Notes: generated by a model not told the origin, from the sequence alone. A stretch of DNA of 64,000 bases from Azoarcus sp. DN11 (GCF_003628555.1 NZ_CP021731.1:124001-188000); one strand, 5' to 3'; numbered from the stretch's first letter, positions 1-9,394 are shown. Program-made: numbers and translations.

Positions 1-770
1 CGTGGTACTTCCAGCAGCGCGAGGGGCAGATCGGCCTGCGCGAGTTCATCGTCGCCGGCCTGCTGCTGCTCGTGCCGGTGGGCCTGATCATGATGCAGCC
101 CGATCTGGGCACGGCGGTGCTCGTGACCGCCGCGGGCGTCTACGTGATCTACTTCGCCGGCCTGTCGTGGAAGCTGATCGTGCCGGTCGTCGCCGCCGGC
201 GTGATCGGCATCGGCGCGATCGCCGGCTTCGGCGACCAGATCTGCCAGCCGGGCGTCGATTGGCCGGGCATGCGCGAATACCAGAAGCACCGCGTGTGCA
301 CGCTGCTCGACCCCACCCAGGACCCGCTCGGCAAGGGCTTCCACATCATCCAGTCGACGATCGCGATCGGCTCGGGCGGCGTGTTCGGCAAGGGCTGGAA
401 GGATGGCACGCAGACGCACCTCGCCTTCCTGCCCGAACGCCATACCGATTTCGTCTTCTCGGTGCTGTCCGAAGAGCTCGGCCTCATCGGCATCGTCGTG
501 CTGCTGGCGATCTACACGATGCTGCTGTTGCGCGGCTTCTACATCGCCGCGATGGCGCCGGCGCTCGGCACGCGCCTGCTCGGCGGTGCGATCACGATGA
601 TCTTCTTCACGTATGCATTCGTTAATATGGGCATGGTCAGCGGTATCCTGCCGGTCGTGGGCGTGCCGCTGCCCTTCATCAGCTATGGCGGAACCGCGCT
701 CGTCACGCTGTGTCTCGGCATCGGGATATTGATGAGCATCCAGCGCAGCCGTGTGCTCGCGCAGGCGTGA
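1..770 (+). CDS. rodA: RodA, peptidoglycan glycosyltransferase (SEDS family), 5' truncated by window edge
   Basis: This is the C-terminal ~255 residues of a SEDS-family membrane glycosyltransferase that polymerises peptidoglycan strands during cell elongation, working with the transpeptidase PBP2. The reading frame is open from base 3. Visible family signatures are MMQPDLGTA near the start, the periplasmic stretch with GKGW, the PERHTDFVFSVLSEE motif and the C-terminal PFISYGGT block, between several hydrophobic helices. The start lies upstream of the window. rlpA follows 16 bases after the stop, the usual rodA-rlpA-dacC arrangement in betaproteobacteria. FtsW is the alternative, but the neighbours favour RodA. 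Confidence 0.95.
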   Translation, partial: WYFQQREGQIGLREFIVAGLLLLVPVGLIMMQPDLGTAVLVTAAGVYVIYFAGLSWKLIVPVVAAGVIGIGAIAGFGDQICQPGVDWPGMREYQKHRVCTLLDPTQDPLGKGFHIIQSTIAIGSGGVFGKGWKDGTQTHLAFLPERHTDFVFSVLSEELGLIGIVVLLAIYTMLLLRGFYIAAMAPALGTRLLGGAITMIFFTYAFVNMGMVSGILPVVGVPLPFISYGGTALVTLCLGIGILMSIQRSRVLAQA

Positions 771-786
771 ATACGGAGACTGACTG

Positions 787-1758
787 ATGGCCGTCCCCTT
801 CCCTGCGGCCGGGTACAGGCTGCTGCTCGCGGGCCTGGCGATGCTGGCGCTGGTGCTGGCCGGCTGTGCCACGACCGCTCCCGTCGGCGCTCCCGCCGGG
901 ACGCAAGCCCAGCCTGCGCCGGGCAAGAGCAGCGTGCAGAAGCGGGGCGGCGCCTACTACAAGGACGACGGTCCGGGCGACAACCCGCCCGCGAACCTTG
1001 ACGACATTCCCGATGCGCAGCCGCGCCTCGAGCCGTTGCACCGCTTCGCCAATCGGCCCTACAGCGTGCTCGGCCAGGATTACGTGCCGGCCACCTCGCT
1101 GATGCCGTTTCGCCAGCTCGGGCGCGCGAGCTGGTACGGCAGGCGCTTCCACGGCCAGTCGACCTCCAGCGGCGAGCCCTACGACATGTACAGCATGACC
1201 GCCGCCCACCCGACGCTGCCGATTCCCAGCTACGCGCGCGTCACGCACCGGGCGAGCGGCCGCTCGGTGATCGTGCGCATCAACGATCGCGGCCCCTTCC
1301 TCAAGGGCCGCATCATGGACCTCTCCTACGCGGCGGCTTACCGCCTCGGCTACGCCAGCGTTGGCAGCGCCGAGGTCGAAGTCGAAGCCATCATTCCCGA
1401 TGGCGCCGATGCCATCGCCTCCGCGGCCCCGGCCGCCCGCGCCCGCCCGCCGGACGCCCCCGCCCCCCCGCCCCAACCGCCGCTGCAGCTCGCGATGGCC
1501 GAGCCGGCGACCCTCACCGACGCGCCGCGCGGCATCTTCCTGCAACTCGGTTCGTTTGCCTCCGCGACCAACGCCGAAGGGCTCCGCAGCCAGGTGCGCG
1601 ACACCTTTTCCGAGTTCGGCGACCGCCTCGAAGTGGTCGCCGACGGCACGCGCCACCGCCTGCACCTGGGGCCGTTCGCGTCGATCGACGAGGCGAAAGG
1701 CGAAGCCGAACGCATCGCCCGCGTGCTCGGGCTCCATCCTTTTGTCGTCACACGCTGA
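787..1758 (+). CDS. rlpA: RlpA, septal ring lytic transglycosylase lipoprotein
   Basis: This 323-residue outer-membrane lipoprotein belongs to the RlpA family, which cleaves denuded glycan strands at the septum. The N-terminus is a lipoprotein signal ending in the lipobox LAGC at residues ~24-27. The middle (about 110-205) is a double-psi beta barrel with the hallmark ASWYG...F.G..T..GE and the catalytic region VRINDRGPF. A proline-rich linker follows, and the last ~75 residues form a SPOR domain (FLQLGSFAS...) that binds denuded peptidoglycan. It sits directly downstream of rodA and is probably cotranscribed. Confidence 0.95.
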   Translation: MAVPFPAAGYRLLLAGLAMLALVLAGCATTAPVGAPAGTQAQPAPGKSSVQKRGGAYYKDDGPGDNPPANLDDIPDAQPRLEPLHRFANRPYSVLGQDYVPATSLMPFRQLGRASWYGRRFHGQSTSSGEPYDMYSMTAAHPTLPIPSYARVTHRASGRSVIVRINDRGPFLKGRIMDLSYAAAYRLGYASVGSAEVEVEAIIPDGADAIASAAPAARARPPDAPAPPPQPPLQLAMAEPATLTDAPRGIFLQLGSFASATNAEGLRSQVRDTFSEFGDRLEVVADGTRHRLHLGPFASIDEAKGEAERIARVLGLHPFVVTR

Positions 1759-1815
1759 TGCAAACTGAACCAATTGCCGCCCGCAACGGTCTGCTGTGCG
1801 GGCCGGGCGAGCCTC

Positions 1816-1821
1816 TATAAT
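1816..1821 (+). promoter_or_regulatory. Candidate -10 element upstream of dacC
   Basis: A perfect TATAAT lies 60 bases upstream of the dacC ATG in the 122-base gap after rlpA. No convincing TTGACA-like box lies 16-18 bases further up, so this is a -10 match only. Confidence 0.45.
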
Positions 1822-1880
1822 CGACGCTTCGGCCCCGATCCCGACCCCTTTCCCCGCTCACTTCCACCTAGCCGACCCTC

Positions 1881-3008
1881 ATGCGTTTCCTCGTCGCCCT
1901 GCTGTTCGCCGTCCTCTCCTTTGCCGTATCCGCCCAGAACGTTCCGCCCCCGGCCCTCGCCGCCCGTGCCTGGCTGCTGATGGACCAGGCCACCGGCCAG
2001 GTGCTCGCGTCGCGCGAGCCCGATGCGCGCATCGAACCCGCGTCGCTGACCAAACTCATGACCGCCTACGTCGTTTTCGAGGCGCTCAAGAGCGGCAGCA
2101 TCAAGCTCGACCAGACCGTGCCGGTGTCGGAGAAAGCCTGGCGCATGGAAGGCTCGCGCATGTTCATCCAGCCCGACAAGCCGGTCACGGTGGGCGAACT
2201 CGTGCAAGGCATGATCGTCCAGTCCGGCAACGACGCCTGCGTGGCGCTCGCCGAGCTGATCGCGGGCGGCGAGGACTCCTTCGCGGCGCTGATGAACCGC
2301 GAGGCGCAACGCATGGGCATGAAGAACACGAGCTTCATGAACGCGACCGGCCTGCCCGACCCCAACCACTACACCACCGCGCGCGACCTGTCGCTGCTCG
2401 CGGCGGCGCTCTCGCGCGACTTCCCCGAGTACTACCATTACTACTCGCAGAAGGGATACACCTACAACGGCATCGCCCAGCCCAACCGCAACCGTCTGCT
2501 GTGGCTCGACCCCACGGTCGACGGCATGAAGACCGGCCACACCGCGAACGCCGGCTACTGCCTGATCTCGTCGGCGCTGCGCGGCCCGCGCCGCCTGGTG
2601 TCGGTCGTGCTCGGCACCGATTCGGACACCATCCGCGCGCAGGAATCGCTCAAGCTGCTGAACTACGGCTTCCAGTTCTTCGATACCGCCAAGCTCTACT
2701 CGGCCAACCAGGAGCTGTCGCGCTTTCGCGTGTGGAAGGGCGAGAAGAACGAGCTGCCGGTCGGCTTCCTCAACGATTTCGTGATCTCCCTGCCCAAGGG
2801 CCAGGCCGAGAAGGTCCAGAGCCAGCTCACCAGCCGGCAGCCGGTCGTTGCACCGCTGCAGAAGGGCCAGCAGGTCGGCACGCTGCAGCTCACGCTCGAC
2901 GGCCAGCCGCTCGGCGAATACCCCGTCGTGGCGCTGCAGGACGTGCCGGTCGCGGGCTTCTTCGGCCGCCTGTGGGACACCATCGTGATGTGGTTCAAGA
3001 GCCTGTAG
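1881..3008 (+). CDS. dacC: D-alanyl-D-alanine carboxypeptidase (PBP5/6 type)
   Basis: This 375-residue periplasmic DD-carboxypeptidase trims the terminal D-Ala from peptidoglycan pentapeptides. It has a short Sec signal peptide (cleavage after about ...FAVSA) and the three penicillin-binding motifs: SLTK (catalytic Ser, about residue 57), SGN (about 115) and KTG (about 217). The C-terminal ~100 residues form the PBP5_C beta domain, and the tail (DTIVMWFKSL) resembles the amphipathic membrane anchor of this family. Length is normal. dat begins 16 bases downstream, which links removal of D-Ala with D-amino acid metabolism. Confidence 0.95.
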   Translation: MRFLVALLFAVLSFAVSAQNVPPPALAARAWLLMDQATGQVLASREPDARIEPASLTKLMTAYVVFEALKSGSIKLDQTVPVSEKAWRMEGSRMFIQPDKPVTVGELVQGMIVQSGNDACVALAELIAGGEDSFAALMNREAQRMGMKNTSFMNATGLPDPNHYTTARDLSLLAAALSRDFPEYYHYYSQKGYTYNGIAQPNRNRLLWLDPTVDGMKTGHTANAGYCLISSALRGPRRLVSVVLGTDSDTIRAQESLKLLNYGFQFFDTAKLYSANQELSRFRVWKGEKNELPVGFLNDFVISLPKGQAEKVQSQLTSRQPVVAPLQKGQQVGTLQLTLDGQPLGEYPVVALQDVPVAGFFGRLWDTIVMWFKSL

Positions 3009-3024
3009 GACTCCCGGGGCGTCC

Positions 3025-3882
3025 ATGAGCATCTGTTACCTCGATGGCAGCTACCAGCCGCTGGCGGAGGCGCGCATTTCGCCGATGGACCGCGGCTTCC
3101 TTTTCGGCGACGGCGCCTACGAGGTGATCCCGGCGTATTCGCGCCGCCCCTTCCGTATCGCCGAGCACATCGTGCGCCTCGGCCGCACGCTGGACGCGGT
3201 GCGCATCCCGAACCCGCACCCGGCGGCCGAATGGGAGACCATCGTGCGCGAACTCGTCGCGCGCAACGCCTGGGACGACCAGTCGATCTACCTGCACGTG
3301 TCGCGCGGCCCCGACGCGCGGCGCAATCACGCCTTCCCGGTAGTGGCGCGGCCGACGGTGTTCCTGATGAGCGAGGCGCTCGTGACGCCGCCGGCCGATG
3401 TGCTCGCGCGCGGCGTCGCGGCGGTGAGCGCGGCCGATTTCCGCTGGGCGCGCTGCGACCTCAAGACCACCGCGCTGCTCGCGAACTGCCTGCTGCGCCA
3501 GGTCGCCGTCGACAAGGGCTGCGCCGAGACGGTGCTGTTCCGCGACGGCTTCCTCACCGAAGGCGCGGCCTCGAACATCTTCATCGTCAGGGATGGCGTG
3601 CTGCTCGCGCCACCGAAGAGCCACCTGATGCTGCCGGGCATCACCTACGACGTGGTGCTGGAACTCGCCGCCCGGCACGGCCTCGAACATGCGGTGCGCG
3701 AGATCCTCGAGGACGAGGTGCGCACGGCCGACGAAGTGTGGCTGACCTCGTCGACCAAGGAAGTGCTCGCGATCACCAGCCTCGACGGGCGTCCGGTCGG
3801 CGACGGAAAACCCGGGCCGGTGGGACGCGCGATGCTGGCGTGGTACCAGGATTTCAAGAACAAGGTGATGCGTGGTGACTGA
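3025..3882 (+). CDS. dat: D-amino acid aminotransferase (class IV PLP enzyme)
   Basis: This 285-residue fold-type IV PLP aminotransferase resembles D-alanine transaminases, which interconvert D-Ala/2-oxoglutarate and pyruvate/D-Glu. The N-terminal MDRGFLFGDGAYEV block is typical, the PLP lysine is in LKTTALLAN (about residue 152), and the cofactor-phosphate and carboxylate-binding stretch EGAASNIF follows, with SSTKEVLAI near the C-terminus. The D-specific versus branched-chain choice rests on dacC next door and the LKT context, so substrate is partly inferred. Its last 11 bases overlap the next gene. Confidence 0.88.
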   Translation: MSICYLDGSYQPLAEARISPMDRGFLFGDGAYEVIPAYSRRPFRIAEHIVRLGRTLDAVRIPNPHPAAEWETIVRELVARNAWDDQSIYLHVSRGPDARRNHAFPVVARPTVFLMSEALVTPPADVLARGVAAVSAADFRWARCDLKTTALLANCLLRQVAVDKGCAETVLFRDGFLTEGAASNIFIVRDGVLLAPPKSHLMLPGITYDVVLELAARHGLEHAVREILEDEVRTADEVWLTSSTKEVLAITSLDGRPVGDGKPGPVGRAMLAWYQDFKNKVMRGD

Positions 3883-4147
3883 CCAGAGCCGGGAAACCCT
3901 CCTCGAATTCCCCTGCGACTTCCCGATCAAGATCATGGGCGCGCGGGTCGAAGAGTTCGCGCAGGCGGTCGTCACCGTCGTGCGCACGCACGCGCCGGAC
4001 TTCGATCCGGCGACGGTCGAGATGCGACCCTCCAGCAAGGGCACCTACCTGTCGCTCACTTGCACCGTCCGCGCCGTCTCGAAGGTGCAGCTCGACGCGC
4101 TGTACCGCGACCTGTCCGCGCACCCGCTCGTGAAGGTGGTGCTGTAG
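3872..4147 (+). CDS. ybeD: YbeD/DUF493 family protein
   Basis: This 91-residue protein of the DUF493 (YbeD) family has a ferredoxin-like alpha/beta fold related to ACT-type regulatory domains. Family-like stretches are [14 protein letters not shown] near the start and [10 protein letters not shown] in the middle. It begins with GTG at 3872, or GTG one codon later, overlapping dat by 11 bases, and its TAG shares a G with the GTG of lipB. It commonly precedes lipB, so a role linked to lipoylation is suspected but not proven. Confidence 0.88.
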   Translation: MVTDQSRETLLEFPCDFPIKIMGARVEEFAQAVVTVVRTHAPDFDPATVEMRPSSKGTYLSLTCTVRAVSKVQLDALYRDLSAHPLVKVVL

Positions 4148-4794
4148 TGCCCGACGCGAATCCGCTGCAGTTGGTCGTGCGTCGCCTCGGCCTCGTCGAG
4201 TACGAGCCGACCTGGGCGGCGATGCGCGAATTCACCGGCGCCCGCAGCGCCGAGACGCCCGACGAGCTGTGGCTGCTCGAACACCCGCCGGTGTTCACGC
4301 TCGGCCAGGCGGGCAAGCCCGAGCACCTGCTGCGCGAGACCGGCATCCCGCTGGTGAAGATCGACCGCGGCGGGCAGATCACCTACCACGGCCCCGGCCA
4401 GATCGTCGTGTATCTGCTCATCGACTTGCACCGCCGCCACATCAAGGTGCGCGAGATGGTGAACCTGATGGAGCAGGCGCTGATCGACTGCCTCGCCGAC
4501 TACGGCCTTGCGGCCGAGCGCAAGGACGGCGCGCCGGGCGTGTACATCGCCGGCGCGAAGATCGCGGCGCTGGGCCTGCGCGTGCGGAACGGCTGCACGT
4601 ACCACGGCCTCGCGCTCAACGTCGACGCGGACCTCACGCCGTTCACGGCGATCAACCCCTGCGGCTACGAGGGGCTGGAGACGATCAGGATGAAGGATTT
4701 CGGCGTGACCGACGGCGTGGCCGCGGTGGGGGAGCGCCTGCTTGCCCACCTCGGGCGCCTGCTCGCACCCCGGCCGGCCGCCGACACGCCATAA
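4147..4794 (+). CDS. lipB: Octanoyl-[acyl-carrier-protein]:protein N-octanoyltransferase
   Basis: LipB moves octanoate from ACP to the lipoyl domains of 2-oxoacid dehydrogenases and GcvH, the first step of lipoate synthesis. The chosen GTG at 4147 overlaps the ybeD stop by one base and gives 215 residues, the usual length; an upstream in-frame ATG at 4060 would add 29 residues inside ybeD. Visible motifs are the [12 protein letters not shown] substrate-binding block, the catalytic lysine in GAKIAALG and the catalytic cysteine in the NPCG stretch. lipA follows after 50 bases. Confidence 0.95.
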   Translation: MPDANPLQLVVRRLGLVEYEPTWAAMREFTGARSAETPDELWLLEHPPVFTLGQAGKPEHLLRETGIPLVKIDRGGQITYHGPGQIVVYLLIDLHRRHIKVREMVNLMEQALIDCLADYGLAAERKDGAPGVYIAGAKIAALGLRVRNGCTYHGLALNVDADLTPFTAINPCGYEGLETIRMKDFGVTDGVAAVGERLLAHLGRLLAPRPAADTP

Positions 4795-4844
4795 TGCCGC
4801 GGGCGCCACAAGCGCCCGCTACCCCGAAGAGACGAGAGAATCGC

Positions 4845-5792
4845 ATGACCACCGACAACCGCAAACAGCGTGGCGCCGACAAGACCGCGCGCATCCCGAT
4901 CAAGATCGTGCCCGCCGAGCGGCTGAAGAAGCCCGAGTGGATCCGCATCAAGCTCGGCGCCGGCCAGGAAGCCGAGCGCTTCAACGAGATCAAGGCGACG
5001 CTGCGCGACCACAAGCTGCACACGGTGTGCGAGGAAGCCTCCTGCCCGAACATCCATGAATGCTTCGGCAAGGGCACGGCGACCTTCATGATCATGGGCG
5101 ACATCTGCACGCGCCGCTGCCCGTTCTGCGACGTCGGCCACGGCCGCCCCGAGCCGCTCAACGCCGACGAGCCGAAGGACCTCGCGCAGACCATCGCCGC
5201 GATGCGCCTCAACTACGTCGTGATCACCAGCGTCGACCGCGACGACCTGCGTGACGGCGGCGCACAGCATTTCGTCGACTGCATCCGCGAGACGCGCGCC
5301 GCGTCGCCGAAGACCGCGATCGAGGTGCTGGTGCCGGACTTCCGCGGCCGCATGGAGATCGCGCTGGAGATCTTCGACCAGGCAGCGCCCGACGTGATGA
5401 ACCACAACCTCGAGACGGTGCCGCGCCTCTACAAGCAGGCCCGCCCCGGCGCGGACTACGCGTATTCGCTGAAGCTGCTGAAGGAATTCAAGGCGCGCCA
5501 CCCGCAGGTGCCGACGAAATCCGGCCTGATGGTGGGCCTGGGCGAGACCGACGCGGAGATCCTCGAGGTGATGCGCGACCTGCGCGCGCACGACGTCGAG
5601 ATGCTGACGATCGGCCAGTACTTGCAGCCCTCGACCGGCCACCTGCCGGTGTTGCGCTACGTGCACCCGGACACGTTCAAGATGTTCGAGACCGAAGCGC
5701 TGAAGATGGGCTTCAAGAACGCCGCCTGCGGCCCGATGGTGCGGTCGAGCTACTGGGCCGACCAGCAGGCTCACGGCGCCGGCGTCGTCTGA
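4845..5792 (+). CDS. lipA: Lipoyl synthase (radical SAM)
   Basis: LipA inserts two sulfurs into protein-bound octanoate. The 315-residue product has the auxiliary 4Fe-4S motif C-x4-C-x5-C ([12 protein letters not shown], about residues 64-75), the radical-SAM motif CTRRCPFC (about 90-97) and the C-terminal RSSY serine ligand in the sequence VRSSYWAD. The ATG at 4845 follows the purine-rich GACGAGAGAA. It forms the lipB-lipA pair. No rho-independent terminator is visible; the downstream gap carries a REP-like inverted repeat. Confidence 0.97.
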   Translation: MTTDNRKQRGADKTARIPIKIVPAERLKKPEWIRIKLGAGQEAERFNEIKATLRDHKLHTVCEEASCPNIHECFGKGTATFMIMGDICTRRCPFCDVGHGRPEPLNADEPKDLAQTIAAMRLNYVVITSVDRDDLRDGGAQHFVDCIRETRAASPKTAIEVLVPDFRGRMEIALEIFDQAAPDVMNHNLETVPRLYKQARPGADYAYSLKLLKEFKARHPQVPTKSGLMVGLGETDAEILEVMRDLRAHDVEMLTIGQYLQPSTGHLPVLRYVHPDTFKMFETEALKMGFKNAACGPMVRSSYWADQQAHGAGVV

Positions 5793-5812
5793 GCGCTTGC
5801 TCGATCATCTCC

Positions 5813-5861
5813 GTTCGCCCTGAGCCTGTCGCAGGGCATCAGGGCGGGCTTCGGCAGGCTC
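5813..5861. repeat. REP-like inverted repeat pair (copy 1)
   Basis: GTTCGCCCTGAGCCTGTCG at 5813 is followed by a partly complementary arm, GGGCTTCGGCAGGCTC at 5846-5861, so the unit can fold. The same core recurs inverted at 7249-7273. It resembles the dispersed REP/BIME elements of proteobacterial genomes and sits between the convergent ends of lipA and the dksA-like gene. Confidence 0.6.
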
Positions 5862-5928
5862 CGCGCATCGGCTGCCGGCCCCTTGACGGGTAGGCAGCCG
5901 GGCTGAACAGCGGCCGCCCCCGGAACTT

Positions 5929-6357
5929 TCAGCGGAAGAGGCGCTCCTCGCGCTCGTGGCGCTCCTGCTCCTCGATGCTCAGCGTCGCGGTGGGGCGCGC
6001 GATCAGGCGGCCGACGCCGATCGGCTCGCCGCTGACTTCACAGAAGCCATAGCTGCCGTCCTCGATGCGGCGCAGCGCCGATTCGACCTTGTGCAGCAGC
6101 TTCAGCTCGCGGTCGCGGATGCGCTGCTCGAGCACCTGTTCCTCTTCCTGGGTCGCACGGTCCGCCTCGTCGGGTGTTGCGACCGTTTCGCGCAGGTGCG
6201 AGCGTGTTTCCTCGCTGTTCTCGCGCAACTCCTTCTGCAGGTCGAGCAGGCGCAGGCGAAAGAATTCGAGCTGCGCCGCGTTCATGTAGTCGTCCGGCGA
6301 CATCGCCAGCACTTCGGCCTCGGAGAGCGCGCGGGGGCGTGTGGCTGTTGCGGTCAT
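5929..6357 (-). CDS. DksA/TraR family RNA polymerase-binding protein lacking the zinc cysteines
   Basis: This 142-residue DksA-family protein is expected to bind the RNA polymerase secondary channel and act with ppGpp. The N-terminal half is a long coiled coil whose tip retains the D..D.A pattern (D63, D66, A68). The C-terminal region aligns with the zinc-finger block, but only the first of four cysteines remains (C106 in YGFCEVSGEPIG); the others are Ser, Ser and Glu. The start was placed at the ATG preceded by GGAGAA (minus strand, 6357); an ATG nine codons earlier lacks a ribosome site. It is probably a zinc-independent DksA paralogue. Confidence 0.85.
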   Translation of the reverse strand: MTATATRPRALSEAEVLAMSPDDYMNAAQLEFFRLRLLDLQKELRENSEETRSHLRETVATPDEADRATQEEEQVLEQRIRDRELKLLHKVESALRRIEDGSYGFCEVSGEPIGVGRLIARPTATLSIEEQERHEREERLFR

Positions 6358-6505
6358 CGTCAGTTCTCCGTATTGCCGCCCCATGCGCCGCAGCGCGGTG
6401 GAGCCATGTCGAAAAATGAATAAAGGGTAACTCTGGCACGCACACGATCACTACCGGGGGGTATCCTGAACGCCGTCTTGAGTCGGACCGTTTCTGGAGA
6501 CCATC

Positions 6506-7189
6506 ATGCGTTCCATTCTGCGAGCTTTCGCCCTGCTTGTCATCTGTGTGCCGGCCTGGGCGGCCGGGCTGGCGAACATCACGGATTCCGAGGCCTCCGG
6601 CGGCCTGCGCGAGGCCCTCACGCAGGGCGCCGGCCGTGCGGTGGAACTGCTGGGCAAGCAGGACGGTTTCCTCGGCAACCAGAAGGTGAAGATCCCGCTG
6701 CCCGACGGGCTTGCGCAGGTCGAGCCGGTGATGCGCATGGCGGGGCGCGGCAAGGATTTCGACCGGCTCGTGACGACGATGAACCGCGCTGCCGAAGCCG
6801 CGGTGCCGGAGGCGAAGACGCTGCTGGTCGATGCGGTGAAGCAGATGTCGGTGGAGGATGCGCGCAACATCCTGACCGGTGGCGACGATTCGGCGACGAA
6901 CTACTTCAGGTCGAAGACGCAGGCGCGCCTTGTGGAGAAGTTCCTGCCCATCGTCAAGCAGAACACCGACCGCCTCGCGCTGGCCGGGCAGTACAACAAG
7001 CTCGCGGGCCAGGCGGCGAGCTTCGGCCTGGTGAAGAACGAGGACGCGCAGATCGAGAATTACGTCACGCGCAAGGCGCTCGACGGCCTGTACCTGATGA
7101 TCGCCGAGGAAGAGAAGGCGATCCGCAGGAATCCGGTGCAGGCGGCGGGTTCGCTCGCGCAGAAGGTGTTCGGCTTGCTGGGGCGGTAG
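6506..7189 (+). CDS. DUF4197 family exported protein
   Basis: This 227-residue protein has a cleavable Sec signal peptide (about 19 residues ending in PAWA) and is otherwise soluble and rich in helices. The composition and spaced blocks (FLGNQKVKIPLP, TDRLALAGQYNKL, KALDGLYLMIAEEEKAIR) match the DUF4197 family found in proteobacterial periplasms. Its function is unknown. It stands alone, divergent from the dksA-like gene, with a 149-base gap that must hold both promoters. Confidence 0.8.
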   Translation: MRSILRAFALLVICVPAWAAGLANITDSEASGGLREALTQGAGRAVELLGKQDGFLGNQKVKIPLPDGLAQVEPVMRMAGRGKDFDRLVTTMNRAAEAAVPEAKTLLVDAVKQMSVEDARNILTGGDDSATNYFRSKTQARLVEKFLPIVKQNTDRLALAGQYNKLAGQAASFGLVKNEDAQIENYVTRKALDGLYLMIAEEEKAIRRNPVQAAGSLAQKVFGLLGR

Positions 7190-7217
7190 GTTTCGAGCCC
7201 TGCCGGACCGGTTGATC

Positions 7218-7273
7218 GTTCGGGCTGAACCGTCGAAGCCCTGCCCGCGCCCGTCGACAGACTCAGGGCGAAC
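7218..7273. repeat. REP-like inverted repeat pair (copy 2)
   Basis: The arm at 7249-7273 is the reverse complement of the core at 5813-5837 with few changes. The preceding stretch 7218-7241 (GTTCGGGCTGAACCG...) is a diverged forward copy, so the two can pair as a BIME-like unit. It lies in the 222-base gap between the DUF4197 gene and rep. The rest of that gap contains a GC-rich hairpin and a TAAAAT (7340-7345) that may be the -10 of rep. Confidence 0.55.
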
Positions 7274-7411
7274 GGGGGGCGACCGGCTTGGTCCGCCCGC
7301 GTCGGGTTGCAAGCGGCCGATGCGCCGCAGGCGATGCGGTAAAATCCGGCCACGGCGCCGCCCGCGGGCGGCGCGGCCTTTTCCCCCACCGCAGTCCCGT
7401 CCGCAAGGTCC

Positions 7412-9394
7412 ATGTCCGCACTCCTCAACGCCCCGCAGCGCGAAGCGATCCGCTATCTCGACGGCCCCAGCCTGGTGCTCGCGGGCGCGGGTAGCGGCAA
7501 GACGCGGGTGATCACGCACAAGATCGCGCACCTGATCAACGAGTGCGGGCTCAACCCGTCGAACATCGCGGCGATCACCTTCACGAACAAGGCGGCGAAG
7601 GAGATGCAGGAGCGCGTCGCCGGCCTGATGGGCGGGCGCGCGCCGGGCGGGCTGACGGTGTGCACCTTCCACGCGCTGGGCGTGCGCATGATCCGCCAGG
7701 AGGCGCAGCACTGCGGGCTGAAGCCGCAGTTCTCGATCCTCGACGCATCCGACACGGTGCAGATTGTCTCCGACATCTCGCGCGACGCCGACAAGGCACG
7801 CGCGAAGGCGATGCAGTGGCAGATCTCCGGGTGGAAGAACGCGATGGTGACGCCCGAGCAGGCCGCGCAGCTCGCCGACGACGAGATCTCGTCGGCCGCG
7901 GCGATGCTGTACGCGGAGTACGAACGCACGCTGCGCGCCTACCAGGGGGTCGATTTCGACGACCTGATCTCGCTGCCGGTGCGCCTGCTGGAAGAAAACC
8001 CGGAGGTGCGCGAGCGCTGGCAGAACAAGCTGCGCTATCTCCTGGTCGATGAGTACCAGGACACGAACAAGGCGCAGTATCGCCTGCTGCGCCAGCTCGC
8101 CGGTGTGCGCGGGGCGTTCACGGCGGTGGGCGACGACGACCAGGCGATCTACGCGTGGCGCGGCGCGGACGTCGAGAACCTGAAGCTCCTGCAGCAGGAT
8201 TACCCCAAGCTGAAAGTCATCAAGCTGGAGCAGAACTACCGCTCGTCGCGGCGCATCCTGACCGCGGCGAACACGGTGATCGCGAACAACGAGAAGCTCT
8301 TCGAGAAGCGCCTGTGGTCCGAGCACGGCGACGGCGAGCAGGTGGCGGTGACGGCGTGCCGCGACGCGGACCACGAGGCGGAGTGGGTGGCGTCGAAGCT
8401 CGGCGCGCACAAGTTCGAGCACCGCACGAAGTTCTCCGACTATGCGATCCTGTACCGCGGCAACCATCAGGCGCGCGTGATCGAGCAGCAGCTGCGCAAC
8501 CAGAAGATCCCCTACGTGATGTCGGGCGGGCAGTCCTTCTTCGACAAGGCCGAGATCCGCGACCTGATGTCGTGGCTGCGCCTCTTGATGAACGAGGATG
8601 ACGATCTGGCCTTCATCCGCGCGATCACGACGCCGCGGCGCGGGGTCGGCGCGGCGACGATCGAGGCGCTGGGCAACTACGCCGGACGCCGCCACGTGAG
8701 TCTGTTTGCGGCGGTGTTCGAGGAAGGCGCGGCGCATGCGCTGAACGCGCGCCAGCTCGAGCAGTTGCAGGAGTTCGCCAACTTCATCAACCGCATCCAG
8801 TACCGCGCCCACCGCGAGCCGGCGGCGCGCGTGCTGGAAGACCTGCTCGCGGCGATCCGCTACGAGGCGTGGCTGTTCGAGCACCTCGACACGCGCGAGG
8901 CGGAGTCGAAGTGGAGCAACGCGCGCGACTTCGTGAACTGGCTCGGCAGGAAGGGCGAGGCGGACGGCAAGAACCTGATCGAACTGACGCAGACGATCGC
9001 GCTGATCTCGATGCTCGACAAGGACGACGCCGAGTTCGACGGCGTGCAGCTCGCGACGCTGCATGCGTCGAAGGGGCTGGAGTTCAAGCACGTGTTCCTC
9101 GTCGGCGTCGAGGAAGGCCTGCTGCCGCACCAGTCCTCGATCGACGAGGACAAGGTCGAGGAGGAGCGGCGCCTGATGTACGTCGGCATCACGCGCGCGC
9201 AGCGCACGCTCAACATCACGTGGTGCGAGCGGCGCAAGGCGGGCAAGGAGACGCGCACCTGCGAGCCGTCGCGCTTCATCGCCGAGATGGGCGGCGACGT
9301 GAAGATCAGCGACCGCAAGACCAACGCGCCGGTGTCGAAGGAAGAAGGCCGGGCGCGCGTCGCGAACCTGATGGCGATGTTCGAAGGGCGCTGA
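7412..9394 (+). CDS. rep: ATP-dependent DNA helicase Rep (UvrD/Rep superfamily I)
   Basis: This 660-residue 3'-5' helicase helps replication forks pass obstacles. Superfamily I motifs are in order: Q-motif region LNAPQREAI, Walker A GAGSGKT (about residues 29-35), TFTNKAAKEM, the DEYQDTN Walker B, GDDDQAIYAWRG, LEQNYRSS, and the late motifs LATLHASKGLEFKHVFLVG and RRLMYVGITRAQRTL. Length and the short C-terminus match Rep rather than UvrD. It appears monocistronic. Confidence 0.93.
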   Translation: MSALLNAPQREAIRYLDGPSLVLAGAGSGKTRVITHKIAHLINECGLNPSNIAAITFTNKAAKEMQERVAGLMGGRAPGGLTVCTFHALGVRMIRQEAQHCGLKPQFSILDASDTVQIVSDISRDADKARAKAMQWQISGWKNAMVTPEQAAQLADDEISSAAAMLYAEYERTLRAYQGVDFDDLISLPVRLLEENPEVRERWQNKLRYLLVDEYQDTNKAQYRLLRQLAGVRGAFTAVGDDDQAIYAWRGADVENLKLLQQDYPKLKVIKLEQNYRSSRRILTAANTVIANNEKLFEKRLWSEHGDGEQVAVTACRDADHEAEWVASKLGAHKFEHRTKFSDYAILYRGNHQARVIEQQLRNQKIPYVMSGGQSFFDKAEIRDLMSWLRLLMNEDDDLAFIRAITTPRRGVGAATIEALGNYAGRRHVSLFAAVFEEGAAHALNARQLEQLQEFANFINRIQYRAHREPAARVLEDLLAAIRYEAWLFEHLDTREAESKWSNARDFVNWLGRKGEADGKNLIELTQTIALISMLDKDDAEFDGVQLATLHASKGLEFKHVFLVGVEEGLLPHQSSIDEDKVEEERRLMYVGITRAQRTLNITWCERRKAGKETRTCEPSRFIAEMGGDVKISDRKTNAPVSKEEGRARVANLMAMFEGR

